This document shows, in pieces, positions 36,754 through 46,509 of a stretch of DNA of 64,000 nucleotides. The notes beneath the pieces are model-generated. The model saw only the letters and a list, made by a program, of their open reading frames with translations. It had not been told where the DNA came from and ran no database searches. Source of the stretch: Saprospiraceae bacterium (GTDB lineage: Bacteria > Bacteroidota > Bacteroidia > Chitinophagales > Saprospiraceae); contig JAIBCG010000004.1 in assembly GCA_019694295.1 (NCBI GenBank), forward strand, positions 27,999 through 91,998. Direction: 5' to 3'. Position 1 is the stretch's first letter, and every line of letters begins with the position of its first letter. Both the position numbers and the translations under genes were made by a program.

Positions 36754-39700
36754 TTACCTTTTTATTATTAAAAATCCGGCAAATGGCTTGGTTCCGTCTC
36801 CAAGATCTATCACATAAAAATATGTGCCGGGTGGTACAGGATTATCCTTGTATGTACCTTCCCAGTCATTATTGTAAGGTGATGCATGAAATATTTCGTC
36901 ACCCCATTGGTTAAATACAGATACCGTATTGGCCGGATACTGGTTCTCTATAGCCAGACAAGGTACAATGAATGCATCATTTACTCCGTCATCATTTGGT
37001 GTGATGATCGTAGGTGCATTACACTTGATGTCACCACCTACATTGAACACTACTTCTGCCTCTGTACATTCATCCGGACAAAGATTACTGCACAATGCAT
37101 ATTTCATGATATCAACACCGATAAAGTCCGGATTTGGTGAATAGATAAATTTGCCATTGCCCAGGTTATTTATCTTGCCTTTGGATGGAGTTTGTATCAT
37201 TTTTAAAGTGTAGGCAGACACCAGCGAATCATTTTGCAATACATCGATAAAACCTGATTCAGCAAAAGTAACATTCAACGTGTCTGTAACTGCCAGTGAC
37301 AGATACTGATAATTGATGATAATAGTATCTACTGAATTTTTGCCACAAACACCATTGTTGGTGGTCCAGACAAATTTGTGGATGCCGTTTTTGAGTCCGC
37401 ACACCTCGGTTGCCGGGTTAAACGGATCTTTGAAGAATACTATACTGTCGGCTGATGACCAAACTCCAGAGCCAAATACAGGAATATCTGCCTGCAATGG
37501 TATTTTTAAACATCCCAGACCGCAGTCTGCCCTGTCATCACCTGCAAAAGCATGGTCGTCATATATACCCAATGTGACTTGTGCAATTTCCGTTCCGCAA
37601 GCACCGTTGTCCACTACCCAGTCAAATATGTAAGAATTATTGGCACTTAGGTTGAATACTGCCGTAGATGCTGAAGCCGGATTCTGTATGACAACGCCGG
37701 CGCTGGCTTGTGCATCTGGTTGGGTCCACACTCCATTGCCTGCTAAGGCATTGATGAATACAGGCTCATCTTTACACAATTGTACCGGTGTCTCAGCTGA
37801 TGCCTGCATTTTTTCCGAAATGCTTACATTTACAGTGTCCTGGCTGTAATGGAGGCAAGCCCCATTGCTCAAAGACCATACAAAGCTGACGTTTTGCCCA
37901 CCCTTACTGCCTGCAATGTTGCTACAGGCATCAAAAGGTGTAAGGATTTGTACAACAGGTCCGCTTAATTGTGACCATTGCCCTGATCCTGTATTGACAG
38001 CTGTAGCACATATCTGTAATGGAATGTTTTCGCAGATAAAAATATCCTGACCTGCATTGGCCTTGAGCTTAGGAATGGTGTCAAGCTGTATCTGCACCGG
38101 TAAGGATTGAAGCGACTCGCATCCATTGGTAGTCACAGTAACGTAGAAGGTTTTTAGTCCTGAACCACTTTGTGTTAAATTCTTGAGGTATAACGAATCG
38201 CTCAGCTGTGGGCCGGCAAGCAGAACACCTGCAGAATTATACAAGCTGAAGCTACTGCCACTTCCTGCCTGTGGTGCAATAACCTTAAGCAAACAACCGG
38301 CTGCAGGATCAGAAGCACATACACTTCCGTTGCATTGCTGTTCTACAAATGGCGCTGCAGGAATACTACCTACAAAAACATTATTAGCTGCTGAATATAG
38401 TGATGTACAGCCATTGACAGTTATTCTTACTCGGTAGGTACCTGAGTCTCCCGGTTTGGCATCGGCAATAAGGGGATTCTGGAGTGTGGAAAATACACCT
38501 GTAGGCCCTACCCACTCATAAGTGGCACCCGGTATCAGGTCGGCGAACAATTTTAGTGTGTCACCATCACATATCGGAGAGTTGGTAAATGTTGGTGGTG
38601 GAAAAGGGATAGGGTACACCTCGGCAAATATTTCATTAGACACATTCGACAAACATCCGTTGATGAGTACCTGTAATTGGTACATGCCTGCATTGTTGAC
38701 GGTAGAAGATCCGTAAGTTAGCGACGGCACAGTGGTGGTGTCTTTGCCCAATGGCGTTGTCCAGATGTATTTTACGTCACCACTGTAAGGATTAGACGTC
38801 AATTTGATGATCAAAGGTTGGCCTTCACAGAGCTTGGCAGGCAAGGTCGAATCATCTTGAGTAATAAGTGGGGTGGCAGGTGTATTATTGAGATTTACGT
38901 CAATTTTGCCCGGAGTTGAAGAACAGCCTGAAAACTTATCGGTAACAATAAGTTGATATTGGCCGCCGGCATTGGCTGAGATATTGGCGAGTGATGCTAC
39001 ACTGTCTATGCTAAACAGCCCACCTGAAGGATTGAACCACTGATAAGTATAATTGCCTGTATCAATAGGAAAGACGGATGGTTCTATAGTACAAGCTTCT
39101 GTACCACTTACACATCCCGGACACGAGTGACTGATGGCGGTTATCTCAGGTCGGTCATTTACATGTACATACAAGCTGTCTTTTCCGATACAGCCTTGAG
39201 CATTTTTGACCAAAACCTTGTAAACACCGTCTATTGGTGGTACATTCGGATTCTTGCCCGGATATTTGAACCCATTAGGTGCAGTCCACTCAAACAAGGC
39301 ACCGGCAATGGCCTGTGCACTCAGTTGTACCTGAATGCCCTTACACGCTTGTATGGTATCAGGTGTAGTTACCGACAATAATGACACAAGTACCTGATGT
39401 GTTTCAGAATTGAGCGAATTGCAACCAATATTCAGTCCCACTTTTACACTCCATGCTCCTGCAAATTTGATATCTGCAGGCAGCCAGAGGTAATTCTTGG
39501 CAGTTACAAATTGTTGCTGTGTGTTGACATTCGTCCAAGTGTAGTTTAGAGCATTGTTCCAGTCGGTATAAATGGTGATTGAGTCACCTTCACATACCGG
39601 ACTGTTTGAATAAACCGTTGGTTTGAATAATCCGGACGGATCAATATTTACCATAACACTACCTGATGACTGACAACCTGTGAGACCGGTGACGGTAAGC

Positions 39701-42700
39701 GTATATACACCACTGTAAGCTGCTGAAGGTGCTTGTAATACAGGTGAAGGTAGATTGGAAGTAAAATTATTCGGCCCTACCCAGGAGTAGTTGAAGAAAT
39801 TTCCTGTACCGGGTGTTGGTGTCTTGAAAGTCGTGTCCGGGATAAAGGTCAATTTTCCACCACATGTATCAAGCGAAATGCTTGGTGTTAGGGATTCATT
39901 CTTGAAGAATACAATAGAACTACAGCTGTCTTTGTTTCCGGAAAAATCTCGGGCAATGACCTTTATGGTAGTACCTTGTCCGGCCATTTGGCAGTTGAAG
40001 TTGTTTGGTGTGACGGTAAAGGTCTCGATACCACAATTGTCTATTTTGAACAATGTATCCACGAGCAAGTCATAAGGACTTACAATGGTAGGTATAAGAC
40101 CCGATGGGTTAAGGTCGATGATGGTACCTGCCTTGCAAGTCAGTTTTGGAGGTGTTTTATCCAAAATGGTAGCGTTGAAGCTGCAACTGCCTATGTTGCC
40201 TCCACCATCCACTACGGTATAGCTTATTTTATTTTTACCTACAGGTAATTCTACCTTAGAGCTTCCGGAAAAATATTGCTGCGAAGTAAGTATCACATTG
40301 TTCGAATCACGGACGATATAATGGATTTCGTAGGCCGGATAGATGAGCTCGAAATATACCATACTCACCGGATCTTTGCCTTTGGCATCAAGTGTACCAC
40401 AAGGGTTGATGAAGTCGGTATAGCTATTGGTGTTGGCATTAGCCTTTAAGGTAAAACGAATGACACCATCCAAAGACCACTGCGAAATCTGAGTTTGCGT
40501 CACCGGAATGCTGAATTCCTGATATTCGTTGCACTCAAGTGCCGGTAGCCCTTTGCCTGTCTGGCCGAGCAAATTATTGTTTTCATCATACACGAAGAAA
40601 AATTCACCGTTGTTGGCAATATCTGCCTTCAAATAAATCTTTAATGAACCATTGGCTATTGGTGGCTGGCCGAAGAAATTGGCTATAATGTCTTGCGGAA
40701 TTTTTCCCGCTTGCGGATGATCCTGAAAGAAAATATTGGTAGGTGTGGTCTTGGTGTTGGAAAGTGAACTAAAGCCACAGTTATCAAATACATTTACAGG
40801 TGGAGGGAGATTGTAAATCAGATTGCAATCAAGTGGTAGTGTTTCAGCAGTTATGTCAGCAGGGCAATTGATTGTAGGGGCATCCACATCCTTTACTTTC
40901 AAAATATAATTGCACGAATCAAATTTACCTGCACAGTCCTCCACTTTAACCTTGATTTCGTGATTGCCAAGGCTGAAAGTTTCCAGGAGTCCGGGTACGA
41001 ATTGCTTGAAAGGTGCTTTGTCAACCGAGTAAAAAAGTTTTGAACTAATTTTTGGAGAAGTGATATAATCAAATTTTAAAGAAAGCTTAACATTGCCACC
41101 CTGACAGAAATTATTGATGGCATTAACACCATTTCCGTTCGTTTTAAGTGTAAATGATACATAACCGTCAAAGGCCCATTGATTGATTTTGTCGGGCGTT
41201 ATGCTCGTAAAAAATGTTGATGAATTGCCGCATTGTCCGGCAGTGTGCTGAGTCTGTCCGAGCAAATTACCATCTTCTGTATATATTCTGAAAAATTCAG
41301 ATACTTCCTCGGCATCAACATTATTAAGGTCAATCCTTAACAGTATATTGCCGGTAAGATAAGCTGCAGGTACGCCCTGTACAGGCAAACTGAAATGAAG
41401 GTCATCAACCGGTGATATCATTACATCGGCGCCCGAGTGTGTAAGAAAGAGGGTTTGGGTAACGGAGTCGGTACCACTAATACTCGAACAGCCATGCGAG
41501 AAAAATACCAGGTCGTTGATACCACTTACAGCTTTACATTGCAAAGGATTATTAGCAATTACAAATGTATCTACGCAATATAAGGTAGGTGCCAGCTTGT
41601 CCTGTACAGTAACTTTTTGTTGTACAGTAGTGACATGGCCGCAGTCATCGTTGGCTACCCAGTACCGCGTAAGCTGATAACTGTAATGATCGCATGATGT
41701 AGAATCCGGATTTTGGGTTGTCGTCTGGCTGTAAGTGACATTGACATTTGGGTCGCAACCATCCGTTACTTTAAAACTCCCTCCCAGCTGAGGAATGCCC
41801 GGAATCATACTGCAGTCAACGGTAATATTCTCCGGAACACCAGTAAATACCGGGAAATCATTGTCAGTAACACTTATTTTCTGCTGTTTTGATACAAAAT
41901 TTCCACAATCATCGGTTGCAGTCCAGGTTCTGGTTATCTGATATTTATTGTTGTTACATACTCCGAGGGTGGACACTTCATCAAGTAGGATTTTCACATT
42001 CGTGTCGCAGTTGTCGGTTGCTGTAATACCACTACCTATGACAGGGGCAGTAGGAATGTTGCTGCAGGTAACCGTTACGTCGCCGGGTACGCCTAGCAAT
42101 ACGGGTGGCAGATTGTCAATTACGTATATTTTCTGCGAAAGGGTATCAGCGTTACCACAATTATCTTTTGCTATCCAAAGTCTTATAATGGGGTAGCCTG
42201 CGTTGCAACTGGCGGCTTTATTAATTTCTTTAAATTCGATTGGAACGCTTGCATTACAGTCGTCAGTAGCTGTGAAGAGGTTGACAGGCGGTGCTGCAGG
42301 AATGTTTTCACAACTGACCGTGACATCATTGGGTACAATACCTGTAAGTACAGGAGCCAAAGTGTCAATTATCTGAATGATTTGCGTATTTGCTCGGATA
42401 TTGCCACAATTGTCTTGGGTACTCCATGTTCTTTTTATGATAGTATTGGGACCGCATGGACCTGATTCGTATTTTTCACTAAAATCAAGGAATAGATTTG
42501 GTGTACAGTTGTCGGTAGCGGTTATGTTGTTGGGTACTGGAGGCAAAGCAGGCATTGAGCAATAGAACAGTGTGTCTTTCGGAACATTATTGATTACCGG
42601 AGCAACTTCATCTTTTAGTATAAATTTTGCTTTTGTCTCAGCGATGTTACCACAGGCGTCAGTTGCTCTGAAGGTTACTTCGGTACTTCCGTTACACGAG

Positions 42701-43812
42701 TTGGCGGGTACTTGAGGATTAGCCGGAATGGTTGAATAAGTAAGCGAAAGACTGTCAAGGCACTGGTCGGTGAATTTTGCACCACCTCTGTTGCTCAGCC
42801 AGCCCGAAAATGCAAGCGCATTGCCTACAGAACCATTGCATTGATGAGTAAAGTCTGCAGCTGGTTTTTGTACTAAAGGAGGGATACCATCAGTAATTTT
42901 GAAAGTAACCGGATCGAATATTGCGGCATTGTTGCATGCGTCCCGAGCGATGAACACGATGGATTTTGATACATTACATTTTTTACTGTCAATAGTAAGT
43001 TGGGTAGGAATGGAATGTTCCGGGCCATTGTCTATTTTTACACTCCAGCTTATGTTGTTGACGCTTATACACTCATCTGATACTTTAGCCTGGTTCATTG
43101 CAAGCGTATTGACCCAGTTGGTTAATTCAGTATTGTAGTTGGTTGATTTATTGCATTCAAACGATACCGGGAAAGGTTTGCTTATAATGTTGGGAGCTTT
43201 ATTGTCAATGATTCTGAACACAGCCGGATTTGAGCTGACAACATTACCGCCCTTGTCGGTCGCTTTAAAGAAAACACTCACTTCACCAGGCGTGCAATAA
43301 TCAGTCGGCATTTGTGGATTGGCAGGGTCGGTTGTCCAGACAATGTTGCCGGATGCTGTACAATTATCTTCAATGACAGCACCACCATGTGTAGCAAGCC
43401 ATGAATTAAAAAACGTCTGGTTCCCGGAGCCTTGGCAAACGATTTCGGTGATGGGTGTAGGTTGTACCTTGAATACCGGAGCAGTAATATCTTTAGCCGG
43501 AAGAATAAAAACGAACTGGTTCGGAGGGCATCCCGGTGAGTTGACATCTACAGTCACTGTTATGTTATCACCTGCCGGCACTACAGTTTTGTCCTGCGAG
43601 ACAGTAACGTCGTTGTCAAGGTCTAGCATACAGCCATTGGCAGTGAAAGTAAAATCATTTTTGGTGGCAGAAAAGCTAGTTTTGCAATTGGCACCAACCG
43701 GTACATAGTTTGGACCGTTCAGCGTTACAGTTACTTGGCCGAACAGAGAGAATAGAGTGACTGCCCAGATACCAATAATTAAAGTTATAATCTTGGTTTT
43801 TCTCGTTTGCAT
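36754..43812 (-). CDS. Giant T9SS adhesin with HYR repeats and CHU_C domain
   Basis: A 2352-residue surface protein. ATG at 43812 gives a clean signal peptide (about 1-26); the frame stays open to 43881. Order: N-terminal Ig-like modules with paired Cys; four tandem HYR-like units of about 83 residues (A-T-D-N-C ... D-D-C-G-N ... P-V-L-x-G-V-P); two copies of a roughly 235-residue module containing L-L-G-Q-T and F-T-L-K-x-N; a series of PKD/Ig-like domains (S-P-V-C-E-G-D-S); a cadherin-like domain (V-L-Q-N-D-S-L); and the gliding-motility-associated C-terminal domain (I-T-P-N-D-D-G-V-N-D-A-F, F-N-Q-W-G-D), a type B T9SS signal. It is probably a SprB-like adhesin exported with the adjacent SprF. 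Ligand unknown. Confidence 0.9.
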   Translation of the reverse strand: MQTRKTKIITLIIGIWAVTLFSLFGQVTVTLNGPNYVPVGANCKTSFSATKNDFTFTANGCMLDLDNDVTVSQDKTVVPAGDNITVTVDVNSPGCPPNQFVFILPAKDITAPVFKVQPTPITEIVCQGSGNQTFFNSWLATHGGAVIEDNCTASGNIVWTTDPANPQMPTDYCTPGEVSVFFKATDKGGNVVSSNPAVFRIIDNKAPNIISKPFPVSFECNKSTNYNTELTNWVNTLAMNQAKVSDECISVNNISWSVKIDNGPEHSIPTQLTIDSKKCNVSKSIVFIARDACNNAAIFDPVTFKITDGIPPLVQKPAADFTHQCNGSVGNALAFSGWLSNRGGAKFTDQCLDSLSLTYSTIPANPQVPANSCNGSTEVTFRATDACGNIAETKAKFILKDEVAPVINNVPKDTLFYCSMPALPPVPNNITATDNCTPNLFLDFSEKYESGPCGPNTIIKRTWSTQDNCGNIRANTQIIQIIDTLAPVLTGIVPNDVTVSCENIPAAPPVNLFTATDDCNASVPIEFKEINKAASCNAGYPIIRLWIAKDNCGNADTLSQKIYVIDNLPPVLLGVPGDVTVTCSNIPTAPVIGSGITATDNCDTNVKILLDEVSTLGVCNNNKYQITRTWTATDDCGNFVSKQQKISVTDNDFPVFTGVPENITVDCSMIPGIPQLGGSFKVTDGCDPNVNVTYSQTTTQNPDSTSCDHYSYQLTRYWVANDDCGHVTTVQQKVTVQDKLAPTLYCVDTFVIANNPLQCKAVSGINDLVFFSHGCSSISGTDSVTQTLFLTHSGADVMISPVDDLHFSLPVQGVPAAYLTGNILLRIDLNNVDAEEVSEFFRIYTEDGNLLGQTQHTAGQCGNSSTFFTSITPDKINQWAFDGYVSFTLKTNGNGVNAINNFCQGGNVKLSLKFDYITSPKISSKLFYSVDKAPFKQFVPGLLETFSLGNHEIKVKVEDCAGKFDSCNYILKVKDVDAPTINCPADITAETLPLDCNLIYNLPPPVNVFDNCGFSSLSNTKTTPTNIFFQDHPQAGKIPQDIIANFFGQPPIANGSLKIYLKADIANNGEFFFVYDENNNLLGQTGKGLPALECNEYQEFSIPVTQTQISQWSLDGVIRFTLKANANTNSYTDFINPCGTLDAKGKDPVSMVYFELIYPAYEIHYIVRDSNNVILTSQQYFSGSSKVELPVGKNKISYTVVDGGGNIGSCSFNATILDKTPPKLTCKAGTIIDLNPSGLIPTIVSPYDLLVDTLFKIDNCGIETFTVTPNNFNCQMAGQGTTIKVIARDFSGNKDSCSSIVFFKNESLTPSISLDTCGGKLTFIPDTTFKTPTPGTGNFFNYSWVGPNNFTSNLPSPVLQAPSAAYSGVYTLTVTGLTGCQSSGSVMVNIDPSGLFKPTVYSNSPVCEGDSITIYTDWNNALNYTWTNVNTQQQFVTAKNYLWLPADIKFAGAWSVKVGLNIGCNSLNSETHQVLVSLLSVTTPDTIQACKGIQVQLSAQAIAGALFEWTAPNGFKYPGKNPNVPPIDGVYKVLVKNAQGCIGKDSLYVHVNDRPEITAISHSCPGCVSGTEACTIEPSVFPIDTGNYTYQWFNPSGGLFSIDSVASLANISANAGGQYQLIVTDKFSGCSSTPGKIDVNLNNTPATPLITQDDSTLPAKLCEGQPLIIKLTSNPYSGDVKYIWTTPLGKDTTTVPSLTYGSSTVNNAGMYQLQVLINGCLSNVSNEIFAEVYPIPFPPPTFTNSPICDGDTLKLFADLIPGATYEWVGPTGVFSTLQNPLIADAKPGDSGTYRVRITVNGCTSLYSAANNVFVGSIPAAPFVEQQCNGSVCASDPAAGCLLKVIAPQAGSGSSFSLYNSAGVLLAGPQLSDSLYLKNLTQSGSGLKTFYVTVTTNGCESLQSLPVQIQLDTIPKLKANAGQDIFICENIPLQICATAVNTGSGQWSQLSGPVVQILTPFDACSNIAGSKGGQNVSFVWSLSNGACLHYSQDTVNVSISEKMQASAETPVQLCKDEPVFINALAGNGVWTQPDAQASAGVVIQNPASASTAVFNLSANNSYIFDWVVDNGACGTEIAQVTLGIYDDHAFAGDDRADCGLGCLKIPLQADIPVFGSGVWSSADSIVFFKDPFNPATEVCGLKNGIHKFVWTTNNGVCGKNSVDTIIINYQYLSLAVTDTLNVTFAESGFIDVLQNDSLVSAYTLKMIQTPSKGKINNLGNGKFIYSPNPDFIGVDIMKYALCSNLCPDECTEAEVVFNVGGDIKCNAPTIITPNDDGVNDAFIVPCLAIENQYPANTVSVFNQWGDEIFHASPYNNDWEGTYKDNPVPPGTYFYVIDLGDGTKPFAGFLIIKR
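40150..41575 (-). repeat. Two copies of a ~235-residue module in the giant adhesin
   Basis: Each copy runs: a strand-rich lectin-like part with F-F-R/F-V-Y-x-E-D/E-N-x-N-L-L-G-Q-T, a conserved Cys, I-x-Q-W-x-F/L-D-G and F-T-L-K-x-N; then a second part ending in a Cys pair and D-x-x-P-P/T-x-x-C. Boundaries near 40865 separate them. The copies are well diverged, so this is an old duplication. I cannot name the fold. Confidence 0.6.
41610..42620 (-). repeat. Tandem HYR-like repeats in the giant adhesin
   Basis: Four units with a period of about 250 bases (boundaries near 41615, 41870, 42120, 42370 and 42615). Each encodes V-x-D-x-x-x-P-V-L/F-x-G-V-P-x-D/N-V/I-T-V-x-C followed by A-T-D-x-C and T-x-D-D-C-G-N. 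The cysteine pairs suggest stable Ig-like stalk domains. Confidence 0.75.
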
Positions 43813-44008
43813 GTGTGGTTTCTTTTGGTTGACATATTCACCGATGGTCATTATGCTTATTTCAATAAATGCATAAGACAATCTGGTAGAAAAAGTATTT
43901 TACACGGCTGAAATTGGGGTGCGATGTTTGGTACTGTTCGTTTGCAAATGTGTTTTACATTTTGCATGATGTTGTTCGGTTTTTTGAAGGACTCACTATT
44001 TGATTAGC

Positions 44009-44039
44009 CAAAAATACGGATATTTATTTAAATGTCAAA
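44009..44039 (-). promoter_or_regulatory. Promoter of the adhesin-sprF-ompA operon
   Basis: On the minus strand TTTG (44036-44039), 19-base spacer, TATTTTTG (44009-44016): a full match to TTTG-N19-TAnnTTTG. The predicted transcript starts near 44001 and leaves a leader of about 190 bases before the ATG at 43812, unusually long compared with other genes here. Confidence 0.65.
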
Positions 44040-44372
44040 ATCCAGCGCAAATATTTTAACACTTAACATTAAGATTGTTGATATTTTAATTTTTAAACGA
44101 TAATGTTATTTATCACAAATTATTTATTAATATTATATGATAATTTAATTGTTAAGATGTGTTCAATTTGAATAAGGTCATATTTGCTCCTTCAACATAA
44201 ATATTAAAGCAGTCTTGCTGTAGTCTTACGGAAATGTGGATGTCCTCAAGCAAAAGTACAGTAATTATAAACGATATTTTATTAATAATGCATTACTTTA
44301 TGGTTCAAGTTCTTTCAATAAGTTGGCTTTTCAAGTTTCATAAACAATTCACACTCAAAAAATTGATTTTAC

Positions 44373-44404
44373 TTTGCTTTAACAGCTGAAATGGGTTAAA
44401 TTTG
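44373..44404 (+). promoter_or_regulatory. Promoter of hutU
   Basis: TTTG (44373-44376), 20-base spacer, TAAATTTG (44397-44404), ending 18 bases before the hutU ATG. A textbook Bacteroidota promoter. Confidence 0.7.
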
Positions 44405-44422
44405 TTGTTGAAAATATGAATT

Positions 44423-46447
44423 ATGACATTAACCGAGTTTCAAAAATCTATTCTGGTGGGCATTCCTGATGAGCTTCCGGAAAAGAAGCCATACGACCAC
44501 AGTGTAAGTCACGCTCCGCAAAGGAACATCAAGGGATTGCTCTCACGTGAAGAAAAACAGCTTGCCGTAAGGAATGCACTCCGATATTTTGACAAAAAAT
44601 TTCACAAAATACTAGCCGAAGAATTTGCCGATGAACTGAATACTTATGGCCGTATCTATATGTATCGCTTCAGGCCTGACTATGAAATGAAAGCACGGGA
44701 TATTAATGATTATCCGGCAAGATCGCAACAAGCTGCTGCTATCATGTTGATGATTCAGAATAACCTTGACTATAAGGTGGCCAAGCATCCGCACGAGCTG
44801 ATTACTTATGGTGGCAACGGTGCTGTTTTTCAGAATTGGGCTCAATACCGGCTTGTGATGAAATACCTGGCCGAAATGACCGATGAACAAACACTTGTAT
44901 TGTATTCGGGACATCCACTAGGGCTTTTCCCTTCTTCAAAAAATGCTCCGCGTGTGGTAGTTACCAATGGGATGATGATTCCGAATTATTCATCAAAAGA
45001 CGACTGGAATAAGTACAACGCCCTTGGAGTTACACAATACGGTCAGATGACAGCAGGTAGCTTTATGTACATTGGCCCACAAGGTATTGTACATGGGACC
45101 ACCCTTACTTTGCTCAATGCAGGCAGACTAAACGGAGTAGGGCAGGATGACTTGAGAGGGAAGGTGTTTGTAACCTCAGGCTTGGGTGGCATGTCTGGCG
45201 CACAGTCGCTGGCAGCCGTCATTACCGGAGCAGTAGGTGTGCTCGCAGAAGTGGACCCTGATGCCGTCAGACAAAGAATAACTGACGGCTATATCAAAGC
45301 AGAAAATGTATATACGGATCTTAACTTGCTGATATCCAGAATACGTGAATGCCGCGAAAATAAAACCGCCATCACGCTGGTGTATGCAGGTAATGTGGTT
45401 GACCTCTGGCAGGCAATTTACGATCAAAACCTTCAGGTAGAGCTCGGCTCTGACCAGACTTCACTCCACAATATCGATGACCTTGGTTATGCACCCGTCG
45501 GCTACAGTTTTGAGGAAGCCAAACAGCTACTCAATACTGATAAAACTAAGTTTATGCAAGAAGTGCGAAAAACACTGAGGCTACACGTTGATCTTATCAA
45601 TAAAATATGTGAGCGGGGAATGTATTTCTGGGACTATGGCAATGCTTTTCTCAAAGAAGCCGGTATAGCTGGAGCCGATATCTGGCTTGACAAGGAGCGC
45701 GATTTGTTTAAATATCCTTCTTATGTGCAGGATATTCTCGGACCACTTTGTTTTGATTATGGTTTTGGGCCATTCAGGTGGGTGTGTACTTCAGGAAAAA
45801 AATCTGACCTCGATACATCTGACCGTATTGCTGCCCAAGTAATTGAAGAAATAATGAAAACGGCCCCGTATGAAATAATGCCACAGTTGCACGATAATCT
45901 CATCTGGATACAAAAGGCGGATGAAAATATACCGGTAGTAGGCTCGAAATCACGAATCCTTTATGCAGATGCTGAAGGAAGAATTAAGATAGCAAGTGCC
46001 TTCAACAAAGCCATAGCTGAAGGAAAAATAACCGCTCCGGTCGTACTCGGCAGAGATCACCATGACGTTTCGGGTACCGATTCGCCTTATCGCGAGACTT
46101 CAAATATTTATGATGGTTCGCGTTTTACGGCGGATATGGCTGTGCACAATGTTATAGGTGACAGCTTCAGAGGTGCTACATGGGTAAGCCTGCACAACGG
46201 CGGTGGAGTAGGCTGGGGCGAAGTAATCAATGGTGGTTTTGGTATGGTACTGGATGGCACGCCGGATGCACAGCACAAACTCGAATCAATGCTCCATTGG
46301 GACGTGAACAATGGTATAGCCAGAAGGAGCTGGGCAAGAAACAAAGAGGCGATGTTCGCAATCAAACGCGCCATGGACGATAATCCCAATCTGAAGGTGA
46401 CATTACCAAACCTTGTGGATGATGATTTGTTGTCAACATTATTTTAA
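44423..46447 (+). CDS. hutU: Urocanate hydratase, long form
   Basis: Urocanase converts urocanate to imidazolonepropionate, step two of histidine breakdown, using tightly bound NAD+ as an electrophile. The 674-residue protein contains T-Y-G-G-N-G-A-V-F-Q-N-W, G-M-M-I-P-N-Y, G-S-F-M-Y-I-G-P-Q-G-I-V-H-G-T, the NAD-region G-L-G-G-M-S-G-A-Q, and C-F-D-Y-G-F-G-P-F-R-W-V. It is about 120 residues longer than the Pseudomonas enzyme (about 557) and near the size of the animal UROC1 protein, a form also known from Bacteroidota. No hutH, hutI or hutG is adjacent; it has its own promoter. Confidence 0.95.
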   Translation: MTLTEFQKSILVGIPDELPEKKPYDHSVSHAPQRNIKGLLSREEKQLAVRNALRYFDKKFHKILAEEFADELNTYGRIYMYRFRPDYEMKARDINDYPARSQQAAAIMLMIQNNLDYKVAKHPHELITYGGNGAVFQNWAQYRLVMKYLAEMTDEQTLVLYSGHPLGLFPSSKNAPRVVVTNGMMIPNYSSKDDWNKYNALGVTQYGQMTAGSFMYIGPQGIVHGTTLTLLNAGRLNGVGQDDLRGKVFVTSGLGGMSGAQSLAAVITGAVGVLAEVDPDAVRQRITDGYIKAENVYTDLNLLISRIRECRENKTAITLVYAGNVVDLWQAIYDQNLQVELGSDQTSLHNIDDLGYAPVGYSFEEAKQLLNTDKTKFMQEVRKTLRLHVDLINKICERGMYFWDYGNAFLKEAGIAGADIWLDKERDLFKYPSYVQDILGPLCFDYGFGPFRWVCTSGKKSDLDTSDRIAAQVIEEIMKTAPYEIMPQLHDNLIWIQKADENIPVVGSKSRILYADAEGRIKIASAFNKAIAEGKITAPVVLGRDHHDVSGTDSPYRETSNIYDGSRFTADMAVHNVIGDSFRGATWVSLHNGGGVGWGEVINGGFGMVLDGTPDAQHKLESMLHWDVNNGIARRSWARNKEAMFAIKRAMDDNPNLKVTLPNLVDDDLLSTLF

Positions 46448-46509
46448 GACGGGCAATGTTGCATAATAATATGGTTTGTATTGATGTTCTTGTTTGGTAA
46501 AATTTGTGT

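Larger units (their letters stand above)
43813..44422. other. Divergent spacer between the adhesin and hutU
   Basis: About 610 bases without a convincing gene, very AT-rich in the middle (44040-44180). It holds the leader of the adhesin operon (about 190 nt from the predicted start near 44001), the adhesin promoter at 44009-44039 and the hutU promoter at 44373-44404. No RNA gene or DnaA box was recognised. Confidence 0.5.
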
